Origin: Amoeboradix gromovi
Lineage: Eukaryota > Sanchytriomycota > Sanchytriomycetes > Sanchytriales > Sanchytriaceae
Reading direction: 5' to 3'
DNA: 56,144 bases
Assembly (NCBI GenBank): GCA_018985225.1
Contig: JADGIF010000002.1
Span: 1 to 56,144 of the forward strand
This document shows, piece after piece, positions 1 to 11,244 of the stretch. Each line of letters begins with the position of its first letter. Position 1 is the first letter of the stretch. Below the pieces are notes generated by a model. It saw only the letters and a program-made list of their open reading frames with translations. It ran no database searches and was not told the DNA's origin. A program made the position numbers and the translations under genes.

Positions 1-90
1 ATCTTTTATTAATGATTTCCTCCGTATGGAGCACCTCCTTTAAAAACGAGTTAGTCTAGTTTTTATATTTGGTGTCCCAAATGAGTTGAT
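1..90 (-). repeat. Right-end relic of the Fanzor2-type element (copy W)
   Basis: The reverse complement of this stretch matches the tail of the relic at 19360-19440 almost base for base. Shared in order are a GGGACA box, the core AAATATAAAAACTAGACTAA, then GTGCTCCATACGG and ATTAATAAAAGA. A diverged third copy lies at 19803-19850. The match starts near position 83 and runs off the left edge. No Fanzor-like reading frame is visible next to it on the minus strand, so it is a detached or truncated element end. Confidence 0.65.
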
Positions 91-183
91 TTGAGCGGTT
101 TCCCCCTGTCACAGTTCCAATCGTACGATGCAGTGAATGCACCAAATTTAGCGAGATTTGTAAGTGAAGAGGAAAGAACTAAA

Positions 184-690
184 ATGTTGCTTTATAATAT
201 TAAGCTGAAAGTGCATAAAGAGAAAAGAGATTCTCTATTTCCTTTAGCTAATTTTACTGCCCACGTAGTTGACTATGGTTTGAGAGAGGAAGAGACGATA
301 ACTCTATGGGCGATAGACAAAGATGGAACTCGTTCGGAAATTGATTTAAATGAATATATAGGATTTTCTCTCGAACAGGGAAAAGGATTTCATTGTATAA
401 AAAACGGAAAAGGGTTTTACAACGATTATATTTACCACAGTTCAAAATTAACGGAATCAGATGGATATTGTAGAATAGAAGTAACAACTAAAGATAATGT
501 TGTAAGTTGGCTTGATTTAGACTATTTTATTGGTTATGTTTTTCATAAATTGTGTACCAACACCGGACAATATGATCGATTTGATTCATACTATTCAAAT
601 GAACAAAAATCAAAGTTTTGTCAATACTATGAAGTGACTACTTGTAACCAACCATCTCCCTTTTCGTTGTTTGGATTCAAGTTATTTTAA
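184..690 (+). CDS. CVNH-like (cyanovirin-N homology) small protein, possibly 5'-truncated
   Basis: The first ATG in this frame gives 168 residues. The frame is open upstream to position 85, but only through a TTG, so the coding start may have been lost next to the repeat end at 1-90. Two internally similar modules are visible. One ends SEIDLNEYIGF and the other SWLDLDYFIGY, each preceded by a hydrophobic strand and separated by GKGFHC and a second strand. This spacing resembles the tandem repeats of the CVNH lectin fold (IDLN...I, then a strand with Cys, then LDLDxxI). The disulfide cysteines of classical cyanovirin are mostly absent. There is no signal peptide in the visible part. Sugar binding is possible from the fold only. 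It could equally be a fragment of a larger gene broken by the adjacent element. The family call rests on motif pattern alone. Confidence 0.4.
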   Translation: MLLYNIKLKVHKEKRDSLFPLANFTAHVVDYGLREEETITLWAIDKDGTRSEIDLNEYIGFSLEQGKGFHCIKNGKGFYNDYIYHSSKLTESDGYCRIEVTTKDNVVSWLDLDYFIGYVFHKLCTNTGQYDRFDSYYSNEQKSKFCQYYEVTTCNQPSPFSLFGFKLF

Positions 691-1235
691 TAAAAGCTAT
701 TCATCTTCACCATTGTCAAAAAATGTGATTTGATCTTAAGTCCACTAAATCATACTTAAACCTCATAAAATTATGAAAATTGTTATTTGTTTCAAGTATA
801 ATAATGTCAGTCTTTTTGGGATATTGGACGAGAAACATCACCAAGACGTAGACATGGTGACTTAGGATTAATGGAGAGTCTTTTAGCAGCATTTGAATTA
901 AACTCAAGCCCAGCAAAAGCAACCCACAGTGGGACGTGGTCTACCAACAATAGAAGACGGGTGTAATAAAAAATCGTTATCAAATTTATTAAGTCCCAAT
1001 TGATTATCTGTCTTCCTCACTCACTGTAAATCGCGTTGGTAACATGTTCAACAACATCAGCTGGTTGAAACCTCAACAGAATATCCTAATTGGATTGCGA
1101 AAGGTATAGACATGATTGATACCGATTACATGTTGACGAATCACAACAGTTAAGGACAATTTCAAACGTTTAACATTGAAATTGACATGCTAGTAATTTG
1201 AAATGAAATATCTCCAATTCACAAAAGTGTCAAAG

Positions 1236-1437
1236 GTGACATATGCTGTGCCTGTTAGCTATTTCTTTAGATTTGACATATTCGGGACTAGATTCATTAA
1301 TTCCATCTACCATTTGTGAAAAAGAATACTATCCAGTATTTAAGCTATTGGAAAAATTTGGGAAAGTCGTAAATTGTATAAAAATGCATACAAATCCGCG
1401 ATAAATGATTTATTCAAGAAGACAATCGAGCTGTGAA
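1236..1437 (-). mobile_element. Left-end relic of the Fanzor2-type element (copy F), likely part of a decayed copy spanning about 700-1560
   Basis: Read on the minus strand, this block carries the same left module as copies A (36804 on) and B (18801 on). It has ACAGCTCGATTG, then TTGAATAAATCATTTATCGC, then AATAGCTTAAATAC, then a CTAAAGAAATAGCTAACAGG box followed by CACAGCATA. One phase over part of it (1552 to 1340, minus) stays open and encodes FLNKSFIADLYAFLYN; copy A keeps a similar peptide in phase, so this part was probably coding. From about 1230 down to 690 I see only short open stretches, with stops in all frames. No zinc finger or RuvC-III motif could be found there. The whole 691-1631 gap has no convincing host gene. 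Confidence 0.6.
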
Positions 1438-1631
1438 AACCCTGACAAATTTCGAGTTCTTTCATTTCACACAATGTTAATAGTTGTAGCACATAACTCA
1501 AAGTGGTTCGATATCCTGAATTCTCTACATTAGATAGTGCACGTAAAAACAAAAATTACATACAAAATTGTTTATTTTTTGAAATTTTTGACTATGGTCC
1601 AGTGCAGCTTTTCACAACCCCTTAAATCCAC

Positions 1632-4600
1632 ATGAACATCGAGTCACTAATACCTCATATATTTCTGCCCCGAAGCCTACCTAGTACAGAGTCTAATTGT
1701 GATATTCAGATACTCTATGAATTTAACAGATCTATTCAGTCTAGTTTCATTGGCAGTAATATCAAAGCCGTCTTTCAAAACTGGTATAGCTGCCAAAAGG
1801 AAGAAACACTTAAATTGAAGTTATGCAAAGGCTATGTTGCATTCTACGTAAAAGAACAGAATTGTGGAGTCTTGATGAATGTGAAAGATGACTTAATTGA
1901 GTACAGCGATTTCCAGTGTTCGTTAGACTCGGAAACTGTAATGATGGATAATGACCATATCGCCGCATTTCCTACTTCTACTATGAGCATCTCTTCAATA
2001 GAAAACCCTCATATAATAGAAGAAGAACTGAACAATTTGTGTTTCACGCAATATCCGCAAGCAATGAAGCAATCGACAAAAGGTGGCGTTGATTTATACG
2101 AGATTAGAGACGTAGCTATTCCTGTAATGATGGAATACTTCAAATCGTGCTTGGTTCTACCCAACTCTCAGAATGTTAAATTTGAACCCATACTTAAGAA
2201 GCTAAGAGATGACATAGTATGGAACAGTGCACTGAAACCGTTTCGTAGGTCAGGGATGTACATGTGTCTAAAAGTGATATTACAACTTATACTAGTGAAC
2301 GAGCTTGGCTCAGCTAATGGTTTAGCCATTTATAAGACAATTATCACAGATTTGCATTTCAACATATTGAAAGCCTCGAGAGTTAGTTCTAACACTAAAA
2401 TCGAGATGCTAAATAAAATTGGTAGAAGAATTGTGAAGTTTGAGAATTTCATGGCGCCAAATTGCTCAGCAGATGTAAAAGATCAGATCAAGCAAATTTA
2501 CAACGAAAAATGGAACCAAATCATTGTAAAAGCCAATTCAGATTGTGAAAAGATATGGAAAACTATTGTTTCCAGTGAAGTTAGAATTAACCCGAAAATT
2601 CTTACATTCAATACCTCTGATCTGCATTATAATTATACTTTTGATAATGACAATAAAAATCCTTATACCGTTAATATAACTAATCCAACTATTGAGACTA
2701 TTGTTAGACACACCGGTGACACATTTTATGAACCACAGCTTCTAGTTAATGCTAAGACTGAAATGCAATTGACTTTTGCTCTGTACGACTTTGAAAACTG
2801 GATGATGTTCGAATCAGATAACTTCGTTTCTCATAAATATTGTGAAAAGTTTCATCAGTTGTTCAATTCTTATAGCAATCGTTCGAAAATCGACAGCAAT
2901 GATCCATTTGGTGCTAGTCGAGTGATATTAATTAAGCTAAAGATTATCTATATCGTTGATAAGATTGCTGTTAAAACATGCACCAGTTATGCCGATTATA
3001 TGTCATGCATTAATCCGGATATATTAGATCAATTATTTCTGCAATCTAGGGCTGAATTTGAATTAAAAAACAAGCTGTTCTTGTATTTTAATAAGAGAAA
3101 CATGGCTCAAGGTCCCAATTTACTGAGTCGTATTAGTTCGGATTCATTTTCTGTCAAATATCTTCTCTTCACTGATAGTTTAGACATAAGGAAAATGAAA
3201 AAAAGTATTGAACTGAAAGATGCATCTAATTGGGCGAATAAACTGCGTCAACTCCATACTCTTAGACAAAAATGTGAAGAATGGAGACAGCTACACCTAT
3301 CGCATCCTCATGATTATCACGTAAATGCAAGAGGTGAAAGAATACATGGTCTAAAGAACAGAGGGTGCGCCAAGTGCAAATACAACAAATTTAATAAGAA
3401 AGCATCCATGGATATTTATGAGTGTTATCTCAGTAGAGATCCTATAATAACCAGTGCAGTATTGTTTGAATTTCATATTCCACAGAGTATCAGAATGTTA
3501 AGAGATATCTTGTTTGACTATAACGCAAGTATTGGTAGCATTGTGTTTGATAAAAGTAAATGTTATGGTACTTGGAAGAATAGACTAAAGGCATACGGTA
3601 GTATTAAATCCAAGGTTGAGCTAGGAAGCAGTGTGAAGTTATTTGGGCAATCCCATTATAAATCAAATCATCCATCTATGCCCGACAATAATTTTATTGT
3701 TCCATGTGGTTTTAATGCCAAACTGTGTGTTGGTAATATATTTATATCATACACTAGTGAATACAACATTGATTTTAAACTGCCAATCCACAAGCCATAT
3801 CAATGTTTATCCTTTTGTATGACTAGCACAAATTATGGTGAAAATAAAATAATTGCATCGCAGAATAATTGTCCACAGGAACTTCTGCTGAAAGAATATA
3901 TCGCTTTTGGTAACTTGAGAAGTCATCAAAATTTACAATGGAGACATTTAATGCGTTATTTTGGGGACTTAAATACTGCAGACCCATCGGTACGGAATTT
4001 GATTTTAACTGCGACTCATAGATGTGAGTCTTCTAAAAACATTCCAACCGGTGATGCGCATGCGGACTTGTTAGACAAGTCATTCTTACAGGCATTATGC
4101 AAGTTCATTAGCAAATTGCTAAGCGATAACTGCGACAACTGGAAGGACTATAATACTTTGATATGTTTGGTATTTATTAGTAGAAGAATATCTGATTTTA
4201 GCTTTCTCGGAATAGAGTTGTTGTTGAATATTAGGAAGCTTATGCTTACTTGGATCAAATCATTAAAATTGTTGATCAGTAAAGCTAATAATACTTCAAT
4301 TGGACATTTGCGTGTAGTCCTAATACACGCGTATGTTATCATGCTGCTGTCCTATGGTTTCGATAGGGCCCTTGATAGTCCTTCGCTCCTAATATGGATC
4401 ACTAACATTGTAGAACTAAAAGAAATCTGTTTATTGACCGACTATGAGGTAGATAAAATTTACTCTAATCTAATACTACGTATAGGTAGTCAAATATTAC
4501 CATTTTTCACTAGCGATGAACCGCTAAAAATGTTCTTGCAGCTCAAGTATCATGCGAAGAGCTACCAGCTTTTAAACCATAGCAATTCGGTGTTTCAATT

Positions 4601-7600
4601 CAAAACAACAAGTGCAATATTACTTTTAAATGTTGTTACCGGTGATTTCTTGGTTAATGGCAACTATATCAATCATTTGTCTCATCATTATACTAGTCAT
4701 CCAGACTATTTTGCAATATTTAATACGGTCAAACCACCCGTTCGTAATTACAAAGGTGGATTCATCACTACAGAACCTATGCACGACTCAATGTTTACTT
4801 TTACCATGGGTAAAGATAATAAACTACAAGTCATACAAATTAAGAATTGGAGCAACGCTAACAGGCAGGAATTCATATTTGTGCCAATAAGAGAGTTCAA
4901 GAATTGCCCATATGAATTATTGGAGTTAAATCCATGGTATGACACATTAAATGGTAGGGTAGAATTTCGAAGGCATTTCAAGATGGTTTATTATTATGAC
5001 AACATGAGTATAACTACTGACACTGGTAAACATCTTATACAAAGAGATACACCGTCATACAACCAAATCATAAATGTGCTGTCAGCCATAGAATTGCCGG
5101 AATATATAAGAATATACTTTTATAGTAGGATTGAGATATATTTGCCAAGATACAAGCTGCATTTCTACATACGAGGTGATAATTATTACTGCAACGAGCT
5201 GGATATGAACATATCAAGTGAACAGGTGAAGGTCCTAATAGGATTAAAGAATAAGCTAATACTTGAAAATACATTCGGGGAATTAACTGTGCTGATACCT
5301 CATGGGCCTCTGAACGTAAGCAAAACAAATGAACATGTCATTATTAACATCGACCTAACTAAGTTGTCTGAAACTGTATACTTTGGATATCAAGTAGATC
5401 AAATTTTGAGACGACTGATGCCAAATCAAACTATGGAGTCTTGGCTATATTTAACTCTTCTGCACGCTGCAACAACCCACTCCTTAGCTGATCCATTTAC
5501 CGGTATAACAGGTTGCGAGCAAGCGCTGTATCTGCTACAAACTGGAAACGTTAGTAGTTGCAAACCGTATTCAAAGAAATCTATTGATTTGCTCCACCAA
5601 ATTAGTTCCATATCACCTAGAAGGGAGTATTATCCAGTCCACCTTAAATGCATGCAAAAGGTTACATATAATTTCAATCTCCATGATTACGCATGCAATG
5701 ATTCATATTATATCAAGTGCTATGAATTAATTCATAAGTCATATGAGCTAGAATTCTTATTCAGCCAAGGAGGCGAATCAAATGAATCACCGCTGGGTAA
5801 AAACTGTATTGAGCTATTGCGACGTGCCATTAACAAACACGGCTACTCTTACACTGAACAGGGTCGTATGTATTACAGTCCAAATGATAGTTTGGGTATG
5901 TACTTACCTATTGAAGTAGACAGTAATGTACAGCTAATTACAAATTGCATAAGAATGAACACATGGTGCAGCTTCACAACGAATTTGTCATTCTTAGTGA
6001 ACATGGACGAAATCAATTGCAAAGGCATAGATTATCTCAATTTTCACAACTCATGGCTCTATCTATACAATATGGCCATCACACAGGACATTAGCGATGA
6101 AGATTGGATATTTACAATGAACTCATTCTACTACAAATATAGGGTAGAATTTGATCAGTTAATGACTTTGCAGTGCATAAGAGCCAATAGTGATGTATTT
6201 TCCTGCTTATCACTTGATATTGATTATATCCATTTTGTAAACACCAGTGAGCGCTCAATCGACGATGATGTGCTGAGTAGTATATTGCAGTCGCATGTAT
6301 TGTCATTCGATGATTACTTAAAGAATGTAGAGATTGAGGGTTTAGTTAAAAACATGTCTTTAAGTGTTTGGAATGAATTGCCAGTCGATTCGCCTGATGA
6401 ATTAGATTATAAGCTGCGAATGGCAGCTGAATATAACGAATTGGTAAAAAATGAAACTGAATTGTTTATTGCTACAGTAGCCACCCAATGGCCTAAAAAT
6501 ATTAGTATGCCTGATTTCACCGGTTATGAATTTATTAACATTCATAATGCGTGGCCACAAGTAAATGAGGTATTGAAGAATTGGAGCAACAACCTCTTAT
6601 TATTCAATTTTGTAAATACTGTTAGCATTTTGTGCAATAGTAAATCCAGTGGCGGAACCACTGCAGTGACTTGCCCTTCCTTTTCATTTAATCGGGCAAA
6701 ATTTGGTAACCCTGTTGCAAAATTTAACTTGACTCCCAAACTGAGTGACATGCCAGTTTATAGTCAAATTTACGAATCCGGTTCAATGCTTAAAAGTATG
6801 GACCATTTCAGACATATAAAACCTCAAATACAACCCTTTCCTTTAGACGTCAATATCAATGACAACATACAGCAGTATTTGACGTCAAAGTTTAAGGAGT
6901 CTTGGGAGGCGTATGAGAATTATGACTTGTGCGCTAACCTCAGCAATGCTGATTTTGTTGCTCATCAAAAGGACTTGCTGAGTTACTATACCAAATTTCA
7001 TGATCTGTTGCTAAATGACGTCTATCAGCAGTGCTCATACAATCCTTTGTTGCAGCATTTGGTTCCAAAAATTACACCTATTTATATACTGCAACTCTTT
7101 ATCAATGACCCCAATTCACTGGTAGGTGCATATGCAGTTGTACTAACATTGATACAGCAATGTAAAAGGAGACTTCAGTATGCGCACCTTAACATGGAGA
7201 ACTATATCTACAAGGAGTGCGACTTCCAATTTAGTCCCAAACTCTATCCAAGCTGGGTGCTACTGCAACTGGAAATGAATGTCATGTTTAGAAAGGAACA
7301 AGTGGATATAGCATCAGGACTTCAGGGAGTTACTCAACTTCAAATGGTATTTTTTGTTCACATAGGGATTAGGAAAGACAAGTTGCATACTGCCAATGTT
7401 GGCTACTATTAAAAGTGATAAAATATGTCAAATAGTGGTTTTGAAATCATTGTATTACTTGAACTACGATTTATTGAAGTACAAATTAGGATATCTCCTG
7501 AACAAGCACGTCGTTGTTTTCCCATGCCGCCGATCAATTAACATGACCCCTGACAGTATGGAACTGTTGTACAGAAAATATAAACAGTGCTTAGAAAGCT

Positions 7601-10206
7601 CGAATGTTATAATAGCAACACCTGAGCATTTACAGTCGTTTGAGCTCAAGTGCATCGAAATGTGTTACAAACAGAGCAGCATGTGCGATATATTTATTAA
7701 ACTGTCTGAGTTCATCAAATGCAGTGTACAGTCTGTGTTAGACGAGAGTGATGAGATACTGCATTACAAACATCAATTGGTGTACACAATAGGACAGCAA
7801 GAAGGAATAGATGGTGGAGCAGAAAGATACATGACCATTGAAAAGGTGTTCTTGGTTATGTACAGCAAAGGCTTTGAAGAGGTTAGACTGAACAAAAAGT
7901 ACGTAATTGATTTAGTTAATCAGCTGCTGTGTTCCATAGCGGTGCCTGAGTATGATACGGATGAAATTGTTGATTTTATCGTCAATCCTAGAACTTCGTT
8001 TACATTTGACTCACCTCCATTGTTAATATTGAGAGGCCTCTTTGCGTACGAGTTGCTCTACCATGCATTGAATAAGCGTTTTAGAGTTAATTATGGCGTG
8101 GATATAAGCTTTAGATACATGGCTGTGCCGTTTAAAGCAAAAGATACCCCAACTGAGAACACCGAGTTTGGGCATCCTGACACAGCTATAGTACTTACAT
8201 TGCTAAGTTATTATCAATATGGGCTATCAGAACTACAGCTAACCCAAGTGTTTGAACTGCTTTTGAAGCTGCCGAACTGTTATGAACTGTACCAGAAGTG
8301 GACAGGTAGTACTAGCACTATCAATCTGATGAATGAAGAATACAAGACCAGACTGTTTCGCGACTGTAAGTATAATATGCTTTGCATCCACTTTTACTTA
8401 AATCAATTTGTGTTTCCTAAGGAATTAAAGCAGTTTCCCCATCTACTGGTCAGTACCGGATGGGATTTTCAGAATGCTATTGGCTTCAGTGGTACAAATG
8501 ATACCGAGCTGTTGCTGCCAAATATCAAGCAGAATAACTTGGAATCATTAAAATACACAAACGCACAGGTGTTGTGCAATATCTTGAAAAACTTAGATTA
8601 TTTCATTTCTAGCAACGAAAAAGAGCTGCTCGATACTGTTCTAGAAGAGGGGTGCCAGTTGATTATTGATTCCGGTGCATTATTTCAAGATAGCAACAAA
8701 CAAGTGGCTATGAAGTGGTTAGAACTAGCGTGGTCAAAAAACGATATTGATGCGTGCTTATACTTTGATGACGACAATAGGTTAGTTGTGGTTGACCGGT
8801 TCAACAGAATACAGGAATATGAAAACAGCGCTTACAATAATAATTTGAATCGTTGTCTGATATTTCTGGATGATCACCATACCAGAGGAGTTGATTTAAA
8901 ATTACCGGTTGTATTTAAAGGTGCAGTAACTATCAGCCATGACATGTGTAAAGACAAGCTAGTTCAAAGCTGTATGAGAATGAGATTACTGGGCAGTACT
9001 CACAAGTTGATATTTATAGCCAGCAAAAAAGCAGATGAAAGTATTGCTATGTTTCCATCAAAATCTAAGCTGCAATCTGTGATATACTTTGTAATAGACA
9101 ACACGGTAAAAGAAATTCAATCCAATTTCCTGAACTGGGCCCAAGCCGGATTGCAACACTACTATAAAGAGTGCGCATACGCCCTACTACTGAAGAGCGG
9201 AAATAGCAGATTGTATGGTGAAATGTGCATGGTACCAGAGTCTACGCTACTAGAAAACTACAGGCTCAAAAGAGAGGAGCAGCTTGTGAGCGAAATAGTC
9301 TTGAATGTGTTTAATCGGTTTTCTAGTAAACTAAAGCCATACAAAATGGAAGTGGAGTATGCGGAGAAATGCAAGTATATAATAGCGCATGTTGAGAAAT
9401 ACGTTCCCGACTTGAGAAACTACAGACAGCCGTTCAACGATGAGCAGCAGAGAGAATTGGAGAACGAAGTAGAGCAAGAGCAGCAAAAGTATAGGCCTAA
9501 ATCTGCTAAACCACTTGATGAAAAAGTGGATGCCGATAAGATAGATTTGTTCATTAGTAGTGGGAGCATCAAACCATTCCGCAAATTTTATTCGAATGCG
9601 CCTATGGATAAAGTGTTTGTTGCGCATACAAATCTGTATGTAACTAGCAACTATCAGAATACTGTAAAGGATCCGAGTATGGACTACTATAGGATGCCTA
9701 CCTGGATGATACAGAATGCGGACAAATTACTGTTGCTATCACCTAATGAGGCTGATTATTACATCAATAAGTTAAGAAAGAGCAACAAAGTCGGTTTATT
9801 GTTGTATCAACCAAAACAAAGTGAGCATGTAGACACCTTAATAAACAATCCGCTAATGGCAGTTGGAAAACATACAGTGCTGAATATCAGTACATTGATG
9901 CATTTGTTTATATTTGCAGGAGGACTGTACTTTGAGAATAAAGAGCAAGAGGAAGAGTATTTGAAATGTATAGGACATATCTGTAAACCAAGAAATGAGA
10001 AGGAGGAAGAGGCTTACAGATATAGTTTTATAAAGAATGGTTTCCTGGATGTAGCTTATCATGAAATGTTTGGTATGCGGTGCCTATTTAATCAAAATCA
10101 AGCAGACTTTGTCAAGGATTTGATAAACATAAGAAACAGATTTTACGATGAGGAATCACATGTAGGAAAAATTTTGTCGGGAAGCAAAAATGAATTTAAT
10201 AAATAA
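1632..10206 (+). CDS. Giant DUF3638/DUF3645 P-loop-like protein, two exons
   Basis: Two overlapping frames (1632-7412 and 7396-10206) are one gene of 2851 residues once a 19-nt intron at 7347-7365 is removed. The N-terminus resembles fungal DUF3638 proteins, which start near a HxFLPxxLP motif (here IPHIFLPRSLP). Around residue 190-215 is a DIVW...PFRRSGMYMCLKV segment typical of the family. The DUF3638 core near residue 1870-2000 reads PSWVLLQLEMN...QLQM, then GLGKTS across the splice junction, then IVVLKSLYYLNYDLLKYKLG and IIATPEHLQSFELK. The far C-terminal part (from about residue 2640) has the usual WMIQNADKLLLLSPNEADYY and LFIFAGGLYF segments. The ATG follows a stop-rich gap. The biochemical role of the family is unknown; the GxGKT-like motif suggests nucleotide binding. 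AATAAA lies in the last codons before TAA. panC follows 129 bp downstream on the same strand. Confidence 0.85.
7347..7365 (+). other. Ultrashort spliceosomal intron, 19 nt
   Basis: The sequence is gtattttttgttcacatag, with GT at the 5' end and AG at the 3' end. The upstream frame reads ...T-Q-L-Q-M up to 7346. The downstream frame reads G-L-G-K-T-S-C-I-L-P-M-L from 7366. Joining them recreates the family motif QMGxGKT without a gap. The last three intron bases, TAG, are a stop in the downstream frame, so that frame is open only from 7366. A ribosomal frameshift would therefore have to occur after 7365 and would destroy the motif. If unspliced, translation runs into TAA at 7410-7412. The segment is T-rich, with no space for a classical distant branch point. 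Confidence 0.85.
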
Positions 10207-10335
10207 TTAGTAACAGACTATTTATAGAATATCCGGCATTGCTCAGAAATTATTGAGAAACTGTTTAATTCACAGTTCCGACATGCTCTACAAAAACTAA
10301 CAAGCGCTCAAATACCTCAATCTAATTTATCCATT

Positions 10336-11229
10336 ATGAAACACTTGAATGTTCAATCATTTCTTAAACTTCGTCCATCCTTGACAGATGTGGGGCTTAT
10401 TCCTACCATGGGTGCTCTACATGAGGGACACCTGTCCCTCATCAAGCAGAGTTTAAAATCCAGCAAAGTAAGTGTTGTTTCCATATTTGTAAATCCAACA
10501 CAATTTGCTGTTGGTGAAGATCTCAGCACTTACCCTAGGACGCTGGACTCAGATATGAAGAAGCTGATGTCATTGGATCATGAGAATATTATTTTATTAA
10601 CACCAACTATAAATGAAATGTATCCTAATGGTGTTGACAGTGTCTACTTGGACACTCCAAAGGGTCAGTTATTTGAAGGCAAAATTCGCCCTACTTTCTT
10701 CAGGGGCGTTTGCACCATAGTTTGTAAGCTTTTTAATTTAGTTTCTCCAAATGTTGCTTATTTTGGCCAAAAAGATATTCAACAAGCTAGCATCATTTCC
10801 CGATTAGTAAATGATTTACTTTTACCCATCAAAGTCGTTGTAGTTCCAACTATCCGAGAGTCTGATGGTTTAGCATTGAGCAGTCGAAATATTTATCTTG
10901 ATAACTACCAAAGAATTCATTCGATTGCCTTGTACTACCTATTAACCAATATAAAATCGGATTTGCTATCTGGTATCCCCGTCTCTGAGTCAATTCAATC
11001 CAATACCAAGTCATTTAGCTTTAAATATCCTCAATTCCAAATCCAATATCTCGATGTAGTGAATGCTGCGACTATGAATTCAATAACCACCGTTGATCCA
11101 TCCTGTCTCCATGAATGCAGTGACGCATTTGAAATATCGAATGAAGTGGTATCAGTTGTAGCAGCTATCAAAATATCTAACTCTCTTCGACTACTTGACA
11201 ATATGGTACTGATTAATAAATCTGTTTAA
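10336..11229 (+). CDS. panC: Pantoate--beta-alanine ligase (pantothenate synthetase)
   Basis: This 297-residue protein makes pantothenate from pantoate, beta-alanine and ATP, the last step before coenzyme A synthesis. The family motifs appear in order. IPTMGALHEGHLSLI is the ATP-binding HxGH loop near residue 22-36. SIFVNPTQF follows near 53-61, then FFRGVCTIVCKLFNLV with PNVAYFGQKDIQQ near 117-150. The KMSKS-like region RESDGLALSSRN lies near 175-186. The length is typical of bacterial and fungal enzymes. The ATG is the first after a stop-rich gap of 129 bp. There is no obvious targeting peptide, so a cytosolic location is inferred. It converges on the Nup192-like gene with only 10 bp between stop codons. 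Having panC implies pantothenate can be made rather than scavenged, which argues against extreme metabolic reduction. Confidence 0.96.
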   Translation: MKHLNVQSFLKLRPSLTDVGLIPTMGALHEGHLSLIKQSLKSSKVSVVSIFVNPTQFAVGEDLSTYPRTLDSDMKKLMSLDHENIILLTPTINEMYPNGVDSVYLDTPKGQLFEGKIRPTFFRGVCTIVCKLFNLVSPNVAYFGQKDIQQASIISRLVNDLLLPIKVVVVPTIRESDGLALSSRNIYLDNYQRIHSIALYYLLTNIKSDLLSGIPVSESIQSNTKSFSFKYPQFQIQYLDVVNAATMNSITTVDPSCLHECSDAFEISNEVVSVVAAIKISNSLRLLDNMVLINKSV

Positions 11230-11244
11230 TTTAGTTTATTTATT
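11215..11244. terminator. Interlocked poly(A) signals of convergent panC and Nup192-like genes
   Basis: Plus-strand AATAAA at 11215-11220 lies inside the last codons of panC. On the minus strand, AATAAA (plus-strand TTTATT at 11239-11244) contains the stop codon of the opposing gene (TAA at 11242-11240), reading CAATAAA. Both 3' ends must therefore overlap, and each transcript probably runs into the neighbour's coding strand. The cleavage sites themselves are inferred. Confidence 0.6.

Noticed and set aside
91-183. TTG start for the CVNH-like ORF
   Set aside because: Non-ATG starts are unlikely here. The upstream codons may be remnant coding sequence, but they cannot be given a start.
7396-7412. 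Two separate overlapping genes at the DUF3638 locus
   Set aside because: The second frame begins in the middle of a conserved domain, and a 19-nt GT-AG segment joins the two precisely. A lone start at 7396 would omit the GKT motif.
7347-7412. Programmed ribosomal frameshift instead of an intron
   Set aside because: The downstream frame is closed by TAG at 7363-7365, so the shift would have to occur after the GKT motif was already misread.
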